Position numbers and translations under genes: made by a program. This document shows, one piece after another, positions 44,618 through 53,761 of a stretch of 64,000 nucleotides of DNA. The stretch comes from Fulvimarina endophytica. GTDB lineage: Bacteria; Pseudomonadota; Alphaproteobacteria; Rhizobiales; Rhizobiaceae. Position 1 is the stretch's first letter. Every line of letters starts with the position of its first letter. The stretch is taken from assembly GCF_003403015.1 (NCBI RefSeq), contig NZ_QURL01000003.1, positions 372,001 to 436,000 of the forward strand, read 5' to 3'. The notes under the pieces were generated by a model, which was given only the letters and a program-made list of their open reading frames with translations, made no database searches and was not told the DNA's origin.

Positions 44618-45625
44618 TCAGTCCGCAGCGGCCTCCCGGGCGAGTTCGCGGGCCAGAACCTCGCGCAAGGGGTCCTTGGCATCGGGCAGGGCGATGCGGG
44701 TCGTCACGAGAAGATCGTTGCGCGTGCCGATCTTGGTGGTCAGCCCCTTGCCCTTCAGGCGGAAGGTGCGGCCGGAATCGGTCCAGGCGGGAATGGTGAG
44801 ATTGACCCGGCCCTCCAGCGTCTCCACCGCCACCTTGCCGCCGGTGACGGCGGTCTTCAGGGGCACGGAGACGTCGGCGCGAAGATCGCGGCCGTCCACC
44901 CGGAAGCGCTCGTGCGGCAGGAGCTTGATGCGCACCAGCGCGTCGCCGGCTTGGCCCGAGGGGCCGGGCGCGGGCTGGCCCTGGCCGCGAAGGCGGATGG
45001 TCTGGCCGTCCTCCACCCCCTCGGGCAGCTTGATCGCGAGCTTCTTGCCGGAGGAGAACTCCACCTCGATGCGCTTGTCGGAGACGATGTCCTCGAGGGT
45101 GATCGAGAGGGAGGCCTCGATATCGCCGCCCTTGCGCGAGGCCTCGCGGGCGGCCGAGAAGCCGCCGCCGGCAGGTCCTGCGCCCGGTGCCGCGCCCGGC
45201 CGGCGCGCGCCGGCGCCGCCGAAGGCGGAGGAGAAGAAGTCCGAGAAGATCGATTCGGCGTCGAACTGGGAGCCCGCCCCTCGCGAGGAGGAGAAGTCGA
45301 AGCCGCCCGCGCCCGCACCGCCGCCGCCCGGCCGTGCTCTGGAGCCGAACGGGCCTGCGCCGCCGCCGAAGCCGCCCGAGCCGCCGAAGCCCTGGAATTT
45401 CGGCTTGCCCTCGCCGTCGATCTCGCCCCGGTCGAACTGGCCGCGCTTCTCCTTGTCGCCGAGGATCTCGTAGGCCTGGTTCGCCTCGTTGAACCGTGCC
45501 GCCGCCGTCTTGTCGTTCGGATGGGCGTCGGGATGATACTGCTTGGCGAGCTTGCGGAAAGCGGACTTGATCTCCTTTTCACTCGCCGATTTCGAAACAC
45601 CGAGGACCGAGTAGGGATCGCGCAT
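44618..45625 (-). CDS. CbpA-like DnaJ-domain co-chaperone without zinc finger
   Basis: A 335-residue J protein: the J-domain with HPD at residues 31-33, a long Gly/Phe-rich linker (about 75-150) with GGSGGFGGG tracts, then two C-terminal substrate-binding beta domains ([44 protein letters not shown]). The zinc domain of true DnaJ is missing, as in CbpA. It stimulates DnaK and may act in stress or nucleoid functions. The start [10 protein letters not shown] is standard. It is divergent from pdxH. Confidence 0.92.
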   Translation of the reverse strand: MRDPYSVLGVSKSASEKEIKSAFRKLAKQYHPDAHPNDKTAAARFNEANQAYEILGDKEKRGQFDRGEIDGEGKPKFQGFGGSGGFGGGAGPFGSRARPGGGGAGAGGFDFSSSRGAGSQFDAESIFSDFFSSAFGGAGARRPGAAPGAGPAGGGFSAAREASRKGGDIEASLSITLEDIVSDKRIEVEFSSGKKLAIKLPEGVEDGQTIRLRGQGQPAPGPSGQAGDALVRIKLLPHERFRVDGRDLRADVSVPLKTAVTGGKVAVETLEGRVNLTIPAWTDSGRTFRLKGKGLTTKIGTRNDLLVTTRIALPDAKDPLREVLARELAREAAAD

Positions 45626-45882
45626 CGCGCTTGTCTTCCTTATGCATGGGCGAGAACGGGTCGTCGAAGGCTCCCTTGAGAGCGCATCACGTTCAAAACC
45701 GGATATATGGAGCCTCCGCGCCGCCATTGAAAGAGGCGGTGCCGGACCCGTAAGGTTTCAGAACAGAGAAGCTTTCAGAACCGGTCAGCTTTGAGAACCG
45801 GTCGCCTCCGCCTTATGTCTTTCGAGCGGGACCGTCGGGCGAGCGGGACCGTCTTGCGGCAAGGAATGGAGAAGGGCGGGCG

Positions 45883-46542
45883 ATGGACAGGACGGCATCC
45901 GGACAGGACGGCATCGGAACCGAACGGCGCGGCGATGTGCGCCTCGGCGGCGAGAGCGTGCCGGACGATCCCTTCGCCCTGTTCTCCGACTGGTTCGAGG
46001 CCGCCTCCCGCTCCGAACCCAACGATCCCAACGCGCTCTCGCTTGCGACCGTCTTTCCGGACGGCCAACCCGATGTGCGGATCGTCCTCCTCAAGGGCTT
46101 CGACGAGCGCGGCTTCGTCTTCTACACCAATTTCGAGGGCACCAAGGGCCAGCAGCTTCTCGCCTCCATGCGCGCGGCCATGGCCTTTCACTGGAAGTCC
46201 GTGCGCCGGCAGGTGCGGGTGCGCGGGCCGGTGGAGATCGTCGACGACGAGGAGGCCGACGCCTATTACGCCTCGCGCCCGCGCGGCAGCCGCATCGGCG
46301 CCTGTGCCTCGGAGCAGTCGCGCCCGCTTCAAAGCCGCGAGGCGCTTGAGGCGCGGGTCGCCGAGGTGGATGCACGCTACGAGGGCGAGGCGATCCCGCG
46401 CCCGCCCCACTGGTCCGGCTTCCGCTTGGTTCCCCAGGCGATCGAGTTCTGGCAGAACGGCGAATACCGGCTGCACGACCGGGCGCTCTACGAGCGGGCC
46501 GGGCCGGGCACGCCCTGGATCGTGACCCGCCTCTTTCCCTGA
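45883..46542 (+). CDS. pdxH: Pyridoxamine 5'-phosphate oxidase
   Basis: PdxH oxidises pyridoxine and pyridoxamine phosphates to PLP with FMN. The 219-residue protein carries [48 protein letters not shown] and the C-terminal [17 protein letters not shown]...RLHDR region, all FMN or PLP contacts of the family. The gene is divergent from the CbpA-like gene and precedes two small glycosyltransferase-fold genes. Confidence 0.95.
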   Translation: MDRTASGQDGIGTERRGDVRLGGESVPDDPFALFSDWFEAASRSEPNDPNALSLATVFPDGQPDVRIVLLKGFDERGFVFYTNFEGTKGQQLLASMRAAMAFHWKSVRRQVRVRGPVEIVDDEEADAYYASRPRGSRIGACASEQSRPLQSREALEARVAEVDARYEGEAIPRPPHWSGFRLVPQAIEFWQNGEYRLHDRALYERAGPGTPWIVTRLFP

Positions 46543-46548
46543 GCCGTC

Positions 46549-47307
46549 GTGGCGAGCCTTTCCACCAGCCCGCACCCGGCGGAAGCGGACGCGCGCCTAA
46601 GCTTCGAAGGGGAGACCTCGACCCCCCGGCTTTCCATCGTCATGCCGGTCCTCGATGAGGCGTCCGGCATCACCGCCGCGATCGAAAGCGCCCGCCGGGC
46701 TGCTCCCGGCGCCGAGATCCTCGTTGCCGATGGCGGCAGCACGGATGCGACCGCCGCCATCGCGGCCGGGATCGCCGACCGGGTGATCGCGGCCCGCCGG
46801 GGCCGCGCCCGCCAGATGAACGACGGCGCGGCCTCTGCCGCAGGCACCGCGCTCCTCTTTCTCCACGCCGATACGCGGCTGCCCGAGGATGCCGGACGCC
46901 TCGTTCTCGCCGCCCTCGACGACGGCGCCGACTGGGGTCGCTTCGACGTGACGATCGAGGGCGAGCCGCCGATCCTGAGGCTCGTTGCCGCGATGATGAA
47001 CCGCCGGTCGCGCCTCACGGGTGTCTCGACCGGCGATCAGGCGATCTTCGTCGCCCGCCGCGCCTTCGAGGCGGAAGGGGGCTTTCCGGACATTCCCTTG
47101 ATGGAGGATGTCGCCCTGTCCAAGCGGTTGCGCCGCCTGTCGCGCCCCGCCTGCCTTGCCGCGCGCGTCTCGACATCGGGCCGGCGCTGGGAGGCGAACG
47201 GCCCCTTGCGCACGATCGCGACCATGTGGGCCCTCCGCCTCGCCTATTGGTGCGGCGCACACCCCGCCCGGCTCGCCGCCGTCTACGGCCGGCTGAAATC
47301 GCGATGA
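46549..47307 (+). CDS. TIGR04283-type glycosyltransferase 2 family protein
   Basis: A 252-residue GT2-fold protein: LSIVMPVLDEASGITAAI, EILVADGGSTDATAAIA, RGRARQMNDGAA and LLFLHADTRLPEDA. This is the small GT2 group labelled rSAM/selenodomain-associated transferase 2 (TIGR04283). The start is GTG 46549, six bases after pdxH. The stop overlaps the next gene's ATG. The substrate is unknown. No radical SAM partner is present. Confidence 0.85.
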   Translation: MASLSTSPHPAEADARLSFEGETSTPRLSIVMPVLDEASGITAAIESARRAAPGAEILVADGGSTDATAAIAAGIADRVIAARRGRARQMNDGAASAAGTALLFLHADTRLPEDAGRLVLAALDDGADWGRFDVTIEGEPPILRLVAAMMNRRSRLTGVSTGDQAIFVARRAFEAEGGFPDIPLMEDVALSKRLRRLSRPACLAARVSTSGRRWEANGPLRTIATMWALRLAYWCGAHPARLAAVYGRLKSR

Positions 47308-47933
47308 CGCTCGATCCTTCCCGCCCGACCCTCGTCGTCTTCGCCAAGGCACCGGTCCTTGGAACGGTGAAGACCCGGCTCGCGGCCGGGATCGGCGAGG
47401 CGCAAGCGCTCGCCCTCTACCGGCATTGTCTGCGGCGCACCGTTCGCGAACTCGCCGACCCGCGCTGGCGCACGGTTCTCGCCGTCACGCCCGATGGTTC
47501 GGCAAAGGCCGGCGATCTCTGGCCGGAGGGCCCGGACCGCATCGCGCAAGGGGGCGGCGATCTCGGCGTCCGGATGATGCGGCCGCTCGCACAGGCCGTC
47601 CCTGAGGCGCCCGTCGTCCTCGTCGGCAGCGATATTCCGGGGATCGGGAAGGCGCACGTGGAACGGGCATTCGGCGCGCTTCACGTGAAACCCATGGTCT
47701 TCGGTCCGGCCCTCGACGGCGGCTTCTATATGGTCGGCGCACGCGATCGGCCACCGCCGGATCTCTTTGCGGGCGTGGAATGGTCGACGGACCGGGTGCT
47801 CGCCGAGGTGACGGCCCGCCTGCTCGGGGACGGCTTCGCACTTATCGAGACTCTGGAAGATCTCGACGATCTCGCCTCCCTCGAACGGCACCGCGCGGCC
47901 GGACGGCTTCCGGCGTCAGGCGAAACGGCCTGA
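47304..47933 (+). CDS. TIGR04282-type (rSAM/selenodomain-associated transferase 1) protein
   Basis: A 209-residue nucleotidyltransferase-like protein (DUF2064). It begins TLVVFAKAPVLGTVKTRLAAGIG and contains VVLVGSDIPGIGKAHVERAF and FGPALDGGFYMVG, the family signatures. Members pair with TIGR04283 proteins, as here (ATGA overlap). The reaction is unknown; CofC or MobA-like nucleotidyl transfer is suggested by fold. The gene converges with the sirtuin gene and overlaps it by 18 bases. Confidence 0.87.
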   Translation: MTLDPSRPTLVVFAKAPVLGTVKTRLAAGIGEAQALALYRHCLRRTVRELADPRWRTVLAVTPDGSAKAGDLWPEGPDRIAQGGGDLGVRMMRPLAQAVPEAPVVLVGSDIPGIGKAHVERAFGALHVKPMVFGPALDGGFYMVGARDRPPPDLFAGVEWSTDRVLAEVTARLLGDGFALIETLEDLDDLASLERHRAAGRLPASGETA

Positions 47934-48629
47934 GAGGATCTCGTCCACGAAGGCCGGCACGAGCCGGCTTGCGGTCCCGTGCCGCGCTTCGTCGAACTGC
48001 CAGCTGCCGTCGGAGGGCTCCAGATTGAGCTCCAGCGTGCGGATGCCGGCGTTCTTCGCATGGGCCACGAAGCCGGCGGCCGGATAGACCGCCCCGCTGG
48101 TGCCGATCGAGACGAAGAGATCGGCCGCTTCGAGCCGCTCGAAGATCGCGTCGAGGTGATGGGGCATCTCGCCGAACCAGACGACGTCCGGGCGCATGGT
48201 TCCGGTGCGCGAACAGGCGGGGCAGGCCTCCTCCACCCTTATGTCGCCGTCCTGGGCGCGCCGGAAGCCACAGGCGGCGCAGATGGCCTTTTTCAGCTCG
48301 CCATGCATATGGATCACCGCCGAGGACCCGCCCCGCTCGTGCAGGTCGTCGATATTCTGGGTGACGAGGGTGAGGGTGCCCGCAAACGCCCGCTCCAGCT
48401 TCGCCAGGGCCTCGTGCGCGGGATTGGCACTCACCCGGCGAAGCCCTTCGCGCCGGGCATTGTAGAAGGCCTGCACCCCGTCGGGGTCGCGTCGGAAGGC
48501 CTCGGGCGTCGCGACGTCCTCGAGGCGGACCTTCGACCAGGGGCCGTTCGTGTCGCGAAAGGTCTCGACGCCGGATTCGGCCGAGATGCCGGCACCGGTG
48601 AGAACGAAGATGGAGCGGGGCAGGGGCAT
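47916..48629 (-). CDS. Sirtuin-type NAD-dependent protein deacylase (CobB-like)
   Basis: A 237-residue sirtuin: FVLTGAGISAESGVETFRD, LVTQNIDDLHERGG, catalytic His in IHMHGELK, a zinc site with CAACGF and CPAC, and VWFGEMPHHLDA. The Y/R of AFYNARR suggests the class III (desuccinylase/demalonylase-capable) type. It removes acyl groups from Lys in proteins using NAD+. The start Met 48629 follows GGAG by six bases, better than the Met eight codons upstream. Confidence 0.93.
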   Translation of the reverse strand: MPLPRSIFVLTGAGISAESGVETFRDTNGPWSKVRLEDVATPEAFRRDPDGVQAFYNARREGLRRVSANPAHEALAKLERAFAGTLTLVTQNIDDLHERGGSSAVIHMHGELKKAICAACGFRRAQDGDIRVEEACPACSRTGTMRPDVVWFGEMPHHLDAIFERLEAADLFVSIGTSGAVYPAAGFVAHAKNAGIRTLELNLEPSDGSWQFDEARHGTASRLVPAFVDEILSGRFA

Positions 48630-48717
48630 GATCGGCTCCAACGGGCTTGGCATCGGCTGTCGGCACGCAATCTAGAGCCTCGGCGCGCCCTGTCAGGTCG
48701 AAGCCCCCAAGGAACCG

Positions 48718-49350
48718 GTGCCGGAACCCGCGATGACCCCGTCCCCCTCCGTCCGCCTCGTCGGCAATGCGCCGACAGCCCTCGATCGGGCGGCTTTCGT
48801 CGATGCGGGCGAGGTGGTGATCCGCATCAACAACGCTTTCGGCTTTTCGGGCGTCAACGGCGCCCGCACCACCCATCTCGTCCTCGTCAATTGCGGCGGC
48901 CAGATGCGTGAATGGCTGGACGAGCCGGGCTTTGCGGACCGCCTCTTGGTCCGGACGGCGGGCGAGATCCTTCTGCCGATCCATCCCGGCAAGGACGATC
49001 TCGCCGACCCGCCCCTGTCGCAGGACGAACGCACGGCGCCGGATGCGCGCAACTACGCGGCCGAGGCGGTCCATGCGCTGGAGGCGGCCGGCAGGCCGGT
49101 CGCCGTCATGCCCGCCGCGATCTTCCTCAAGGCCTGCCGCCTCATCGGCTACGAGCGGCCCGAACGGGGCATGGACGCGCCCTCGACCGGTCTTCTCACG
49201 CTCCTCTGGGCGCTGGAGCGCTATGCCGGTCCGATCGACGTCCTCGGCTTCGGCTTCGAAGGCTGGTCCGGCCATCGCTGGTCCCGCGAACGGGCGATCT
49301 TCGAGGACTTCGAGGCGAAAGGTCGCATCCGGCTCCATCCGATCGCCTGA
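48718..49350 (+). CDS. GT29-like (sialyltransferase-fold) protein
   Basis: A protein of about 210 residues with motifs like eukaryotic-type GT29 sialyltransferases: SVRLVGNAPTALDRAAFV and EVVIRINNAFGFSGVNGARTTH (motif L), APSTGLLTLLWALERY (motif S) and GFEGWSGHRWSRERAIFEDF (motif III/VS area with His and Glu). I recall such proteins as 'urease operon accessory' in rhizobia. A sugar donor of CMP-linked type is expected from fold, but specificity is unknown. The start is GTG 48718 or ATG 48733. It lies before a run of glycosyltransferases. Confidence 0.7.
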   Translation: MPEPAMTPSPSVRLVGNAPTALDRAAFVDAGEVVIRINNAFGFSGVNGARTTHLVLVNCGGQMREWLDEPGFADRLLVRTAGEILLPIHPGKDDLADPPLSQDERTAPDARNYAAEAVHALEAAGRPVAVMPAAIFLKACRLIGYERPERGMDAPSTGLLTLLWALERYAGPIDVLGFGFEGWSGHRWSRERAIFEDFEAKGRIRLHPIA

Positions 49351-49592
49351 GACGGGGGCTTCGCGACATCATGGAGCCTGCCGCTTTGCCGGCTAGGCAA
49401 ACTCCGTCCGACCCCGCACCGGTGCTGGCCTATCTGTGGCCCTGACGCGGCCCCGTTCCCTCTCGGGGCCCCCGGCGCGCCGCGCCGATCACCGATGCCC
49501 GCCCGAGACGATGCCCGCCGACATGATGGACCGATGACGAACGACGATTCCCGCTTGCACAGAACTCCTTTCGCATGTCGGGGAGACGCGCG

Positions 49593-50687
49593 ATGACGAA
49601 GCCGATCGCCTTCTTCGTCCACCATCAGGGGCGCGGCCATGCCAACCGTACCATGGCCCTCGTCGAAGCCTTCTCGAAGTCCCGTCCCGTCTCGGTACTG
49701 ACGGCGGGGCCCCATCTCTTCGACGGCTTTTCCCGCGAGATCGAGCTCGTCGCCCTGCCCAACATGATCGGCGCGGCGGTGCCGACGCCGCGCCTCTATG
49801 CCGAGCCGACGCCGTCCTCGCTCCACTGCGTGCCCCTCGGCCTTGCCGAGATGCGCGCCACCATGCGCGCCATTCTCGACCATCTGGACGACCGGGGCAC
49901 CGGGCTCTTCGTGGTGGACGTCTCCTCCGAGATCGCGCTCCTGTCGCGCATCGCCTCCGTGCCGGCGGCCCAGATCCGCATGCATGGCGACCGGTCCGAT
50001 GCCGGCCATCTCGGCTCCTACGAATCGAGCGTCGGCATGCTCGCGCCCTTCGACGAAAGCCTCGAACAGGGGGACTATCCGGCCCATCTGCGCGCCAAGA
50101 CCTTCTATTCCGGGGGCCTCTGCACGACCCGCGACGCGGTTCCGTCCCGTGAAGAAGCGCGGGCCCGCCTCGGGCTCGATCCGGTGCGCGAGATCGTCGT
50201 CGTCCTCACCGGCGGCGGCGGGGCGGGCACCCCTTACGCGCCCCTCACCGTCGGCGCGCGGGCCTTGCCGGATGCCGAATGGCTGGTGCTCGGCCCGACT
50301 CTCAAGGAGGGCCACGAGACCAACTTCTCCAATCTGAAGGAGCTCGGCTGGGTCGCGAACGTCACCGATCATCTGGCCGCCGCCGACATCGTCATCGCGT
50401 CCGCCGGCGACAACACGGTCACCGAGATCGCCCGCGTCGGCCGGCCCTTCGTGGTCATTCCCGAATGGCGCTATTTCGGCGAGCAGGCCCGCAAGGCCGA
50501 GGCGATGGCGAAGCTCGGCGCCGCCGTCCACGCCCCGGGCTGGCCGGCCGATCTCGCCGGCTGGCGGGCGATGATGGAGGAGGCGCGGCGCCTCGACCTC
50601 ACGGCGATCGTCCCGCTCTACGATCCGGCCGCGGCCGCCAAGGCCGCCGGCTGGCTGGAGCGCCTTACCGACGATCTGTGGGCCTGA
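49593..50687 (+). CDS. MurG-like (GT28 C-terminal) glycosyltransferase
   Basis: A 364-residue GT-B protein: AFFVHHQGRGHANRTMALVEAF (N-terminal glycine-rich acceptor region), EIVVVLTGGGGAGTPYAPL and ADIVIASAGDNTVTEIARVGRPFVVIPEWRYFGEQARKA (excerpts), where the last matches the UDP-sugar-binding region of GT28. The start is Met 49593 with GGGGAG eight bases upstream. It probably uses UDP-GlcNAc or UDP-hexose; the acceptor is unknown. It lies on the same strand as the GT29-like gene and converges with a GT2 gene. Confidence 0.85.
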   Translation: MTKPIAFFVHHQGRGHANRTMALVEAFSKSRPVSVLTAGPHLFDGFSREIELVALPNMIGAAVPTPRLYAEPTPSSLHCVPLGLAEMRATMRAILDHLDDRGTGLFVVDVSSEIALLSRIASVPAAQIRMHGDRSDAGHLGSYESSVGMLAPFDESLEQGDYPAHLRAKTFYSGGLCTTRDAVPSREEARARLGLDPVREIVVVLTGGGGAGTPYAPLTVGARALPDAEWLVLGPTLKEGHETNFSNLKELGWVANVTDHLAAADIVIASAGDNTVTEIARVGRPFVVIPEWRYFGEQARKAEAMAKLGAAVHAPGWPADLAGWRAMMEEARRLDLTAIVPLYDPAAAAKAAGWLERLTDDLWA

Positions 50688-50696
50688 GCCGGCCGG

Positions 50697-51557
50697 TCAG
50701 CTGAACCGCACCGTGCCCGGCTGCCGCGTGGCCGCGATCTCCTCGGGGCGAGGCTCGCGCTTCAGGCGGATGCGGTCCGCCCCCGGCGTCCATTCGATGA
50801 GACCTGCGCCCGCGAACTGGCCGAGCCAGTAGTCCATGCACCAGCGCCCGTGCTTCTCGTGAAAGCGGGTCGCATTGGAAAGGATCGCGCCGAAATGGTG
50901 AAGCGGGGGCACGTGCACCGCATGGTGCTGGTGATAGGCCCGCGCGCCGGCGGTCCAGTAGAGGGGAACGCCCGCGCCATCCAGCCGGGCGGCGAGATCG
51001 GTCTCCTCGCCGCCATAGCCGGTGAAGGCCTCGTCCATGCCGCCGAGTTCGGCCCAGACGCTCTTGCGGATCGCGAAGGACAGCCCCCAGAACTCGCCGG
51101 TTTCGGGTTCCTCGCGAATGCCCGTCTCGGGCATTGCGGGCTTGGAGGGGTGCGCGATGCCGGCCGCATCCAGCGCGCCGAAATCGAGCGGCAGGCGCAC
51201 CGCCCCCTCCGGCAGATAGAGGACCTCCCCGAGGAACAGGCCGCGCGCGGCCTTCAGAGCCTCCGTATAGCGCTCGACGAGGCCGGGGGAGGCGATGCAG
51301 TCCACGTCGAGGAAGACGAGATCGCTGCCCCGCGCCTCACCCGCCGCCCGGTTGCGAGCCTCGGCGAGCGGCAGCGCCTCGCCGGGAACGCGGATCTGGC
51401 GCACCGGAATGCCGATCTCCGGCAGGTCCGGCTCGACCGTCGCTTGCATGCAGGCGACGACCAGCTCGTCCGGCTTCACCGTCTGGAGGGCAAGGCTCTC
51501 CATCAGGTTCACGAGATGGGCCCGGCGGTTGCGCGTCAGCGTCAGCGTGCTGATCAT
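50697..51557 (-). CDS. GT2-family glycosyltransferase
   Basis: A 286-residue GT-A protein: ISTLTLTRNRRAHLVNLMESL, DELVVACMQA, SDLVFLDVDCIASPGLVERY (DxD motif) and FWGLSFAIRKSVWAELGGMDEAFTGYGGEETDLAARL (excerpt), the galactosyltransferase-like ED motif. The start overlaps the stop of the SPS-SPP gene (ATGA), so it is coupled to it. Its role in a glycoside or surface-glycan pathway is inferred. Confidence 0.88.
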   Translation of the reverse strand: MISTLTLTRNRRAHLVNLMESLALQTVKPDELVVACMQATVEPDLPEIGIPVRQIRVPGEALPLAEARNRAAGEARGSDLVFLDVDCIASPGLVERYTEALKAARGLFLGEVLYLPEGAVRLPLDFGALDAAGIAHPSKPAMPETGIREEPETGEFWGLSFAIRKSVWAELGGMDEAFTGYGGEETDLAARLDGAGVPLYWTAGARAYHQHHAVHVPPLHHFGAILSNATRFHEKHGRWCMDYWLGQFAGAGLIEWTPGADRIRLKREPRPEEIAATRQPGTVRFS

Positions 51558-53707
51558 CGAAGGGTCTGCGCCAGGGCTCCGGCCGCCGCCCGGCCCCTGA
51601 AGTGGCGCACGCCCTCGATGATGCCGAGGGCGTAGCTCTCGCGCGAGACATAGGAATGGGCGAGATCGGAGCGCGCCGCCAGCGCATCGGAATAGTTGGC
51701 GACGATGATCGACTGGGGCACCGCGCGCAGCATCTCGATATCGTTGCCGCTGTCGCCGGCCACGAAGATCGCGTCGTCGCCGAGGCCCAGCACCCGCTTC
51801 AGATAGGTGATCGCCGCGCCCTTGGAGGCGCGCACCGGCAGGATGTCGAGATAGCGCCCGTGACTGTGGATGACGGAGGCCGACAGGTGGCGCGCTTGAA
51901 GCCGGGCGCGGATCGTCTCCACGAGGCCCGGCTCGCCGCCGGTGAGGAAGCTCAGCTTGAACCGTCGCTGCTCCAGCGGCGCCTGGGGCACGATCCCCGG
52001 AACGCCCGCCAGCACCTCGGCGATCTCCGCCCGCCGCCAGCCCTCCTCGATATGCCGGCTCCAGTCCTCGTCCCGCTCGTAGGTGATGCCGTTCGCGGTC
52101 AGCCAGTGGATCTCGGTGCCGACCGAGGAGACGATGAGGCGCGGATAGGGCGCGTGCTGCTTTTCGAGGATCGAGAGGGCGGAATGGAAGGAACGGCCGG
52201 TGGCGACGGAGAAGTCGAGCCCGCTCTCCTGCGAATGCCAGCGCGAAAAGGTCTTGATGCAGCTCTCGCAGCCGGTCAGCGTGTTGTCGATGTCGCAGAC
52301 GAGGAGCTGGCGCGCCTCGGCCTTGCGCCGGCCCGCCCGCGATCCGGCATGGCGCTGCGCGGCCCGCCCGCTCGCCTGCCCGACCGGCTGCCCGACCGGC
52401 TGCTTCGTCAGCCGTTCGGTGAGCATCCGGCAGCGTTCGGCATGCCGGCGCCAGTCATAGGCCGCCACCGCCTTCGCCCCGTTCGCGGCGTATTCGGCAT
52501 GGAGCGCGGGGTCGGCGAGGATCGCCCGGCAGGCCGCCGCGATCGCCTCGGGCGCGCGCGGATCGACGAGCCGTCCGTTGCGGCAGTATTCGACGATGTC
52601 GTTCGGCCCGCCGCTGTCGGTCGCAACGATCGGCAGGCCGCTCGCGGCCGCCTCCAGAAGCGTCAGCCCGAAGGGCTCGTTGAGTGCCGGATTGACGAAC
52701 AGCCCGCCGCGCTCGCGCGCGAACGCATAGACCGAGGGCACGTCCATCGGCCGGTGGGTCTTCGGGATCGCGACGCAGCCATAGAGATCGTGCGTGTCGA
52801 TCGCCTCCAGAATGCGCCGCATCTCGCCGGCCGTCTCGCCCTCCAGATCGCAGATCGCCTCGCGCGTGCCGGCGAGAATCACCAGATTGGCGTTCTCGCG
52901 CAGCCAGGGATCGGCGCCGAAGGCCTCGACCAGCATGGGCAGGTTCTTCTTCTGCACCGGCCGGGCGATGGCGAGGACGACGGGCTTTTCGGGATCGCGC
53001 AGGAAGCGGGAGAGCTCGGCGCGCACCTCGTCCTCGCAGACCGCGTCGCGATAGGCCGCAAGATTGCTGCCCGGCTCGACGATGCGGATCTTGCCGGGAT
53101 CGTAGCTGGCGAAGTCGGCATACTGGAGTTCCGCCTCGTCGCGCGAGGAGGCGATCACGAGATCGGCTTTCGCGAAGGCCTCGTCCTCGATGGCGATCCG
53201 CCCCATGAGGCTCGCGCGCTCCGCCTCGCTGATCGCGCTGCCCGCGAGCGTCGCCATCTTCACCCGGCCCAGCGAATGGGCGGTGAAGACGAAGGGAATG
53301 CCCATCGCCTCGCGCACCCGCGCGGCCACCGTCGCCGCATCCGCGTAATGGGCGTGGAGATAGGCGGGCCGCGCGTCCTGGAGTTCGAGCCAGGCGGCGA
53401 GCGCCTCGGCATAGCTCGCCGTCTCGGTGTGAAGGTCCTCCTTGGCGAGATAGCCGGGCCGTGCGCTTTCAAGACGCAGGATCGAGACCTTCGAACTCAC
53501 CCTCTCGAAGCCCGCCCGGTAGACATCGCCGAGATCGCTCTGAAAGCCGCGCGTGGCGATGACGATCCGATCGATCGCGGGGTCGCGCTCCTGGGCCTCG
53601 ACCAGTTCCAGGAGATATTTGATATGACCGCCGGTATCCGGCGTCAGACCGTATTGGACATCCCTGGCCTTCAGGCATCCCTGAAGCGCGACGTGTACGA
53701 CGAACAA
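51554..53707 (-). CDS. Sucrose-phosphate-synthase-like GT4 fused to an SPP-type HAD phosphatase
   Basis: A 717-residue fusion. Residues about 1-430 are a GT4 glycosyltransferase of the sucrose-phosphate/mannosylfructose-phosphate synthase type (ALQGCLKARDVQYGLTPDTGGHIKYLLEL; LAIARPVQKKNLPMLVEAFG; NPALNEPFGLTLLEAAASG). A linker with two PVGQ repeats (PVGQPVGQ) follows, then residues about 470-717 are an SPP-type HAD phosphatase (LLVCDIDNTLTG, SVATGRSFHSAL, KGAAITYLKRVL, GDSGND). It should make a phosphorylated disaccharide and dephosphorylate it; sucrose or mannosylfructose are the candidates. Such sugars serve as osmolytes. It is divergent from two GT4 genes. Confidence 0.88.
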   Translation of the reverse strand: MFVVHVALQGCLKARDVQYGLTPDTGGHIKYLLELVEAQERDPAIDRIVIATRGFQSDLGDVYRAGFERVSSKVSILRLESARPGYLAKEDLHTETASYAEALAAWLELQDARPAYLHAHYADAATVAARVREAMGIPFVFTAHSLGRVKMATLAGSAISEAERASLMGRIAIEDEAFAKADLVIASSRDEAELQYADFASYDPGKIRIVEPGSNLAAYRDAVCEDEVRAELSRFLRDPEKPVVLAIARPVQKKNLPMLVEAFGADPWLRENANLVILAGTREAICDLEGETAGEMRRILEAIDTHDLYGCVAIPKTHRPMDVPSVYAFARERGGLFVNPALNEPFGLTLLEAAASGLPIVATDSGGPNDIVEYCRNGRLVDPRAPEAIAAACRAILADPALHAEYAANGAKAVAAYDWRRHAERCRMLTERLTKQPVGQPVGQASGRAAQRHAGSRAGRRKAEARQLLVCDIDNTLTGCESCIKTFSRWHSQESGLDFSVATGRSFHSALSILEKQHAPYPRLIVSSVGTEIHWLTANGITYERDEDWSRHIEEGWRRAEIAEVLAGVPGIVPQAPLEQRRFKLSFLTGGEPGLVETIRARLQARHLSASVIHSHGRYLDILPVRASKGAAITYLKRVLGLGDDAIFVAGDSGNDIEMLRAVPQSIIVANYSDALAARSDLAHSYVSRESYALGIIEGVRHFRGRAAAGALAQTLR

Positions 53708-53761
53708 GGCACGTCTCCGATTCTATGACTGACTGACGAAACAGAACTTTCGCCCATATGG

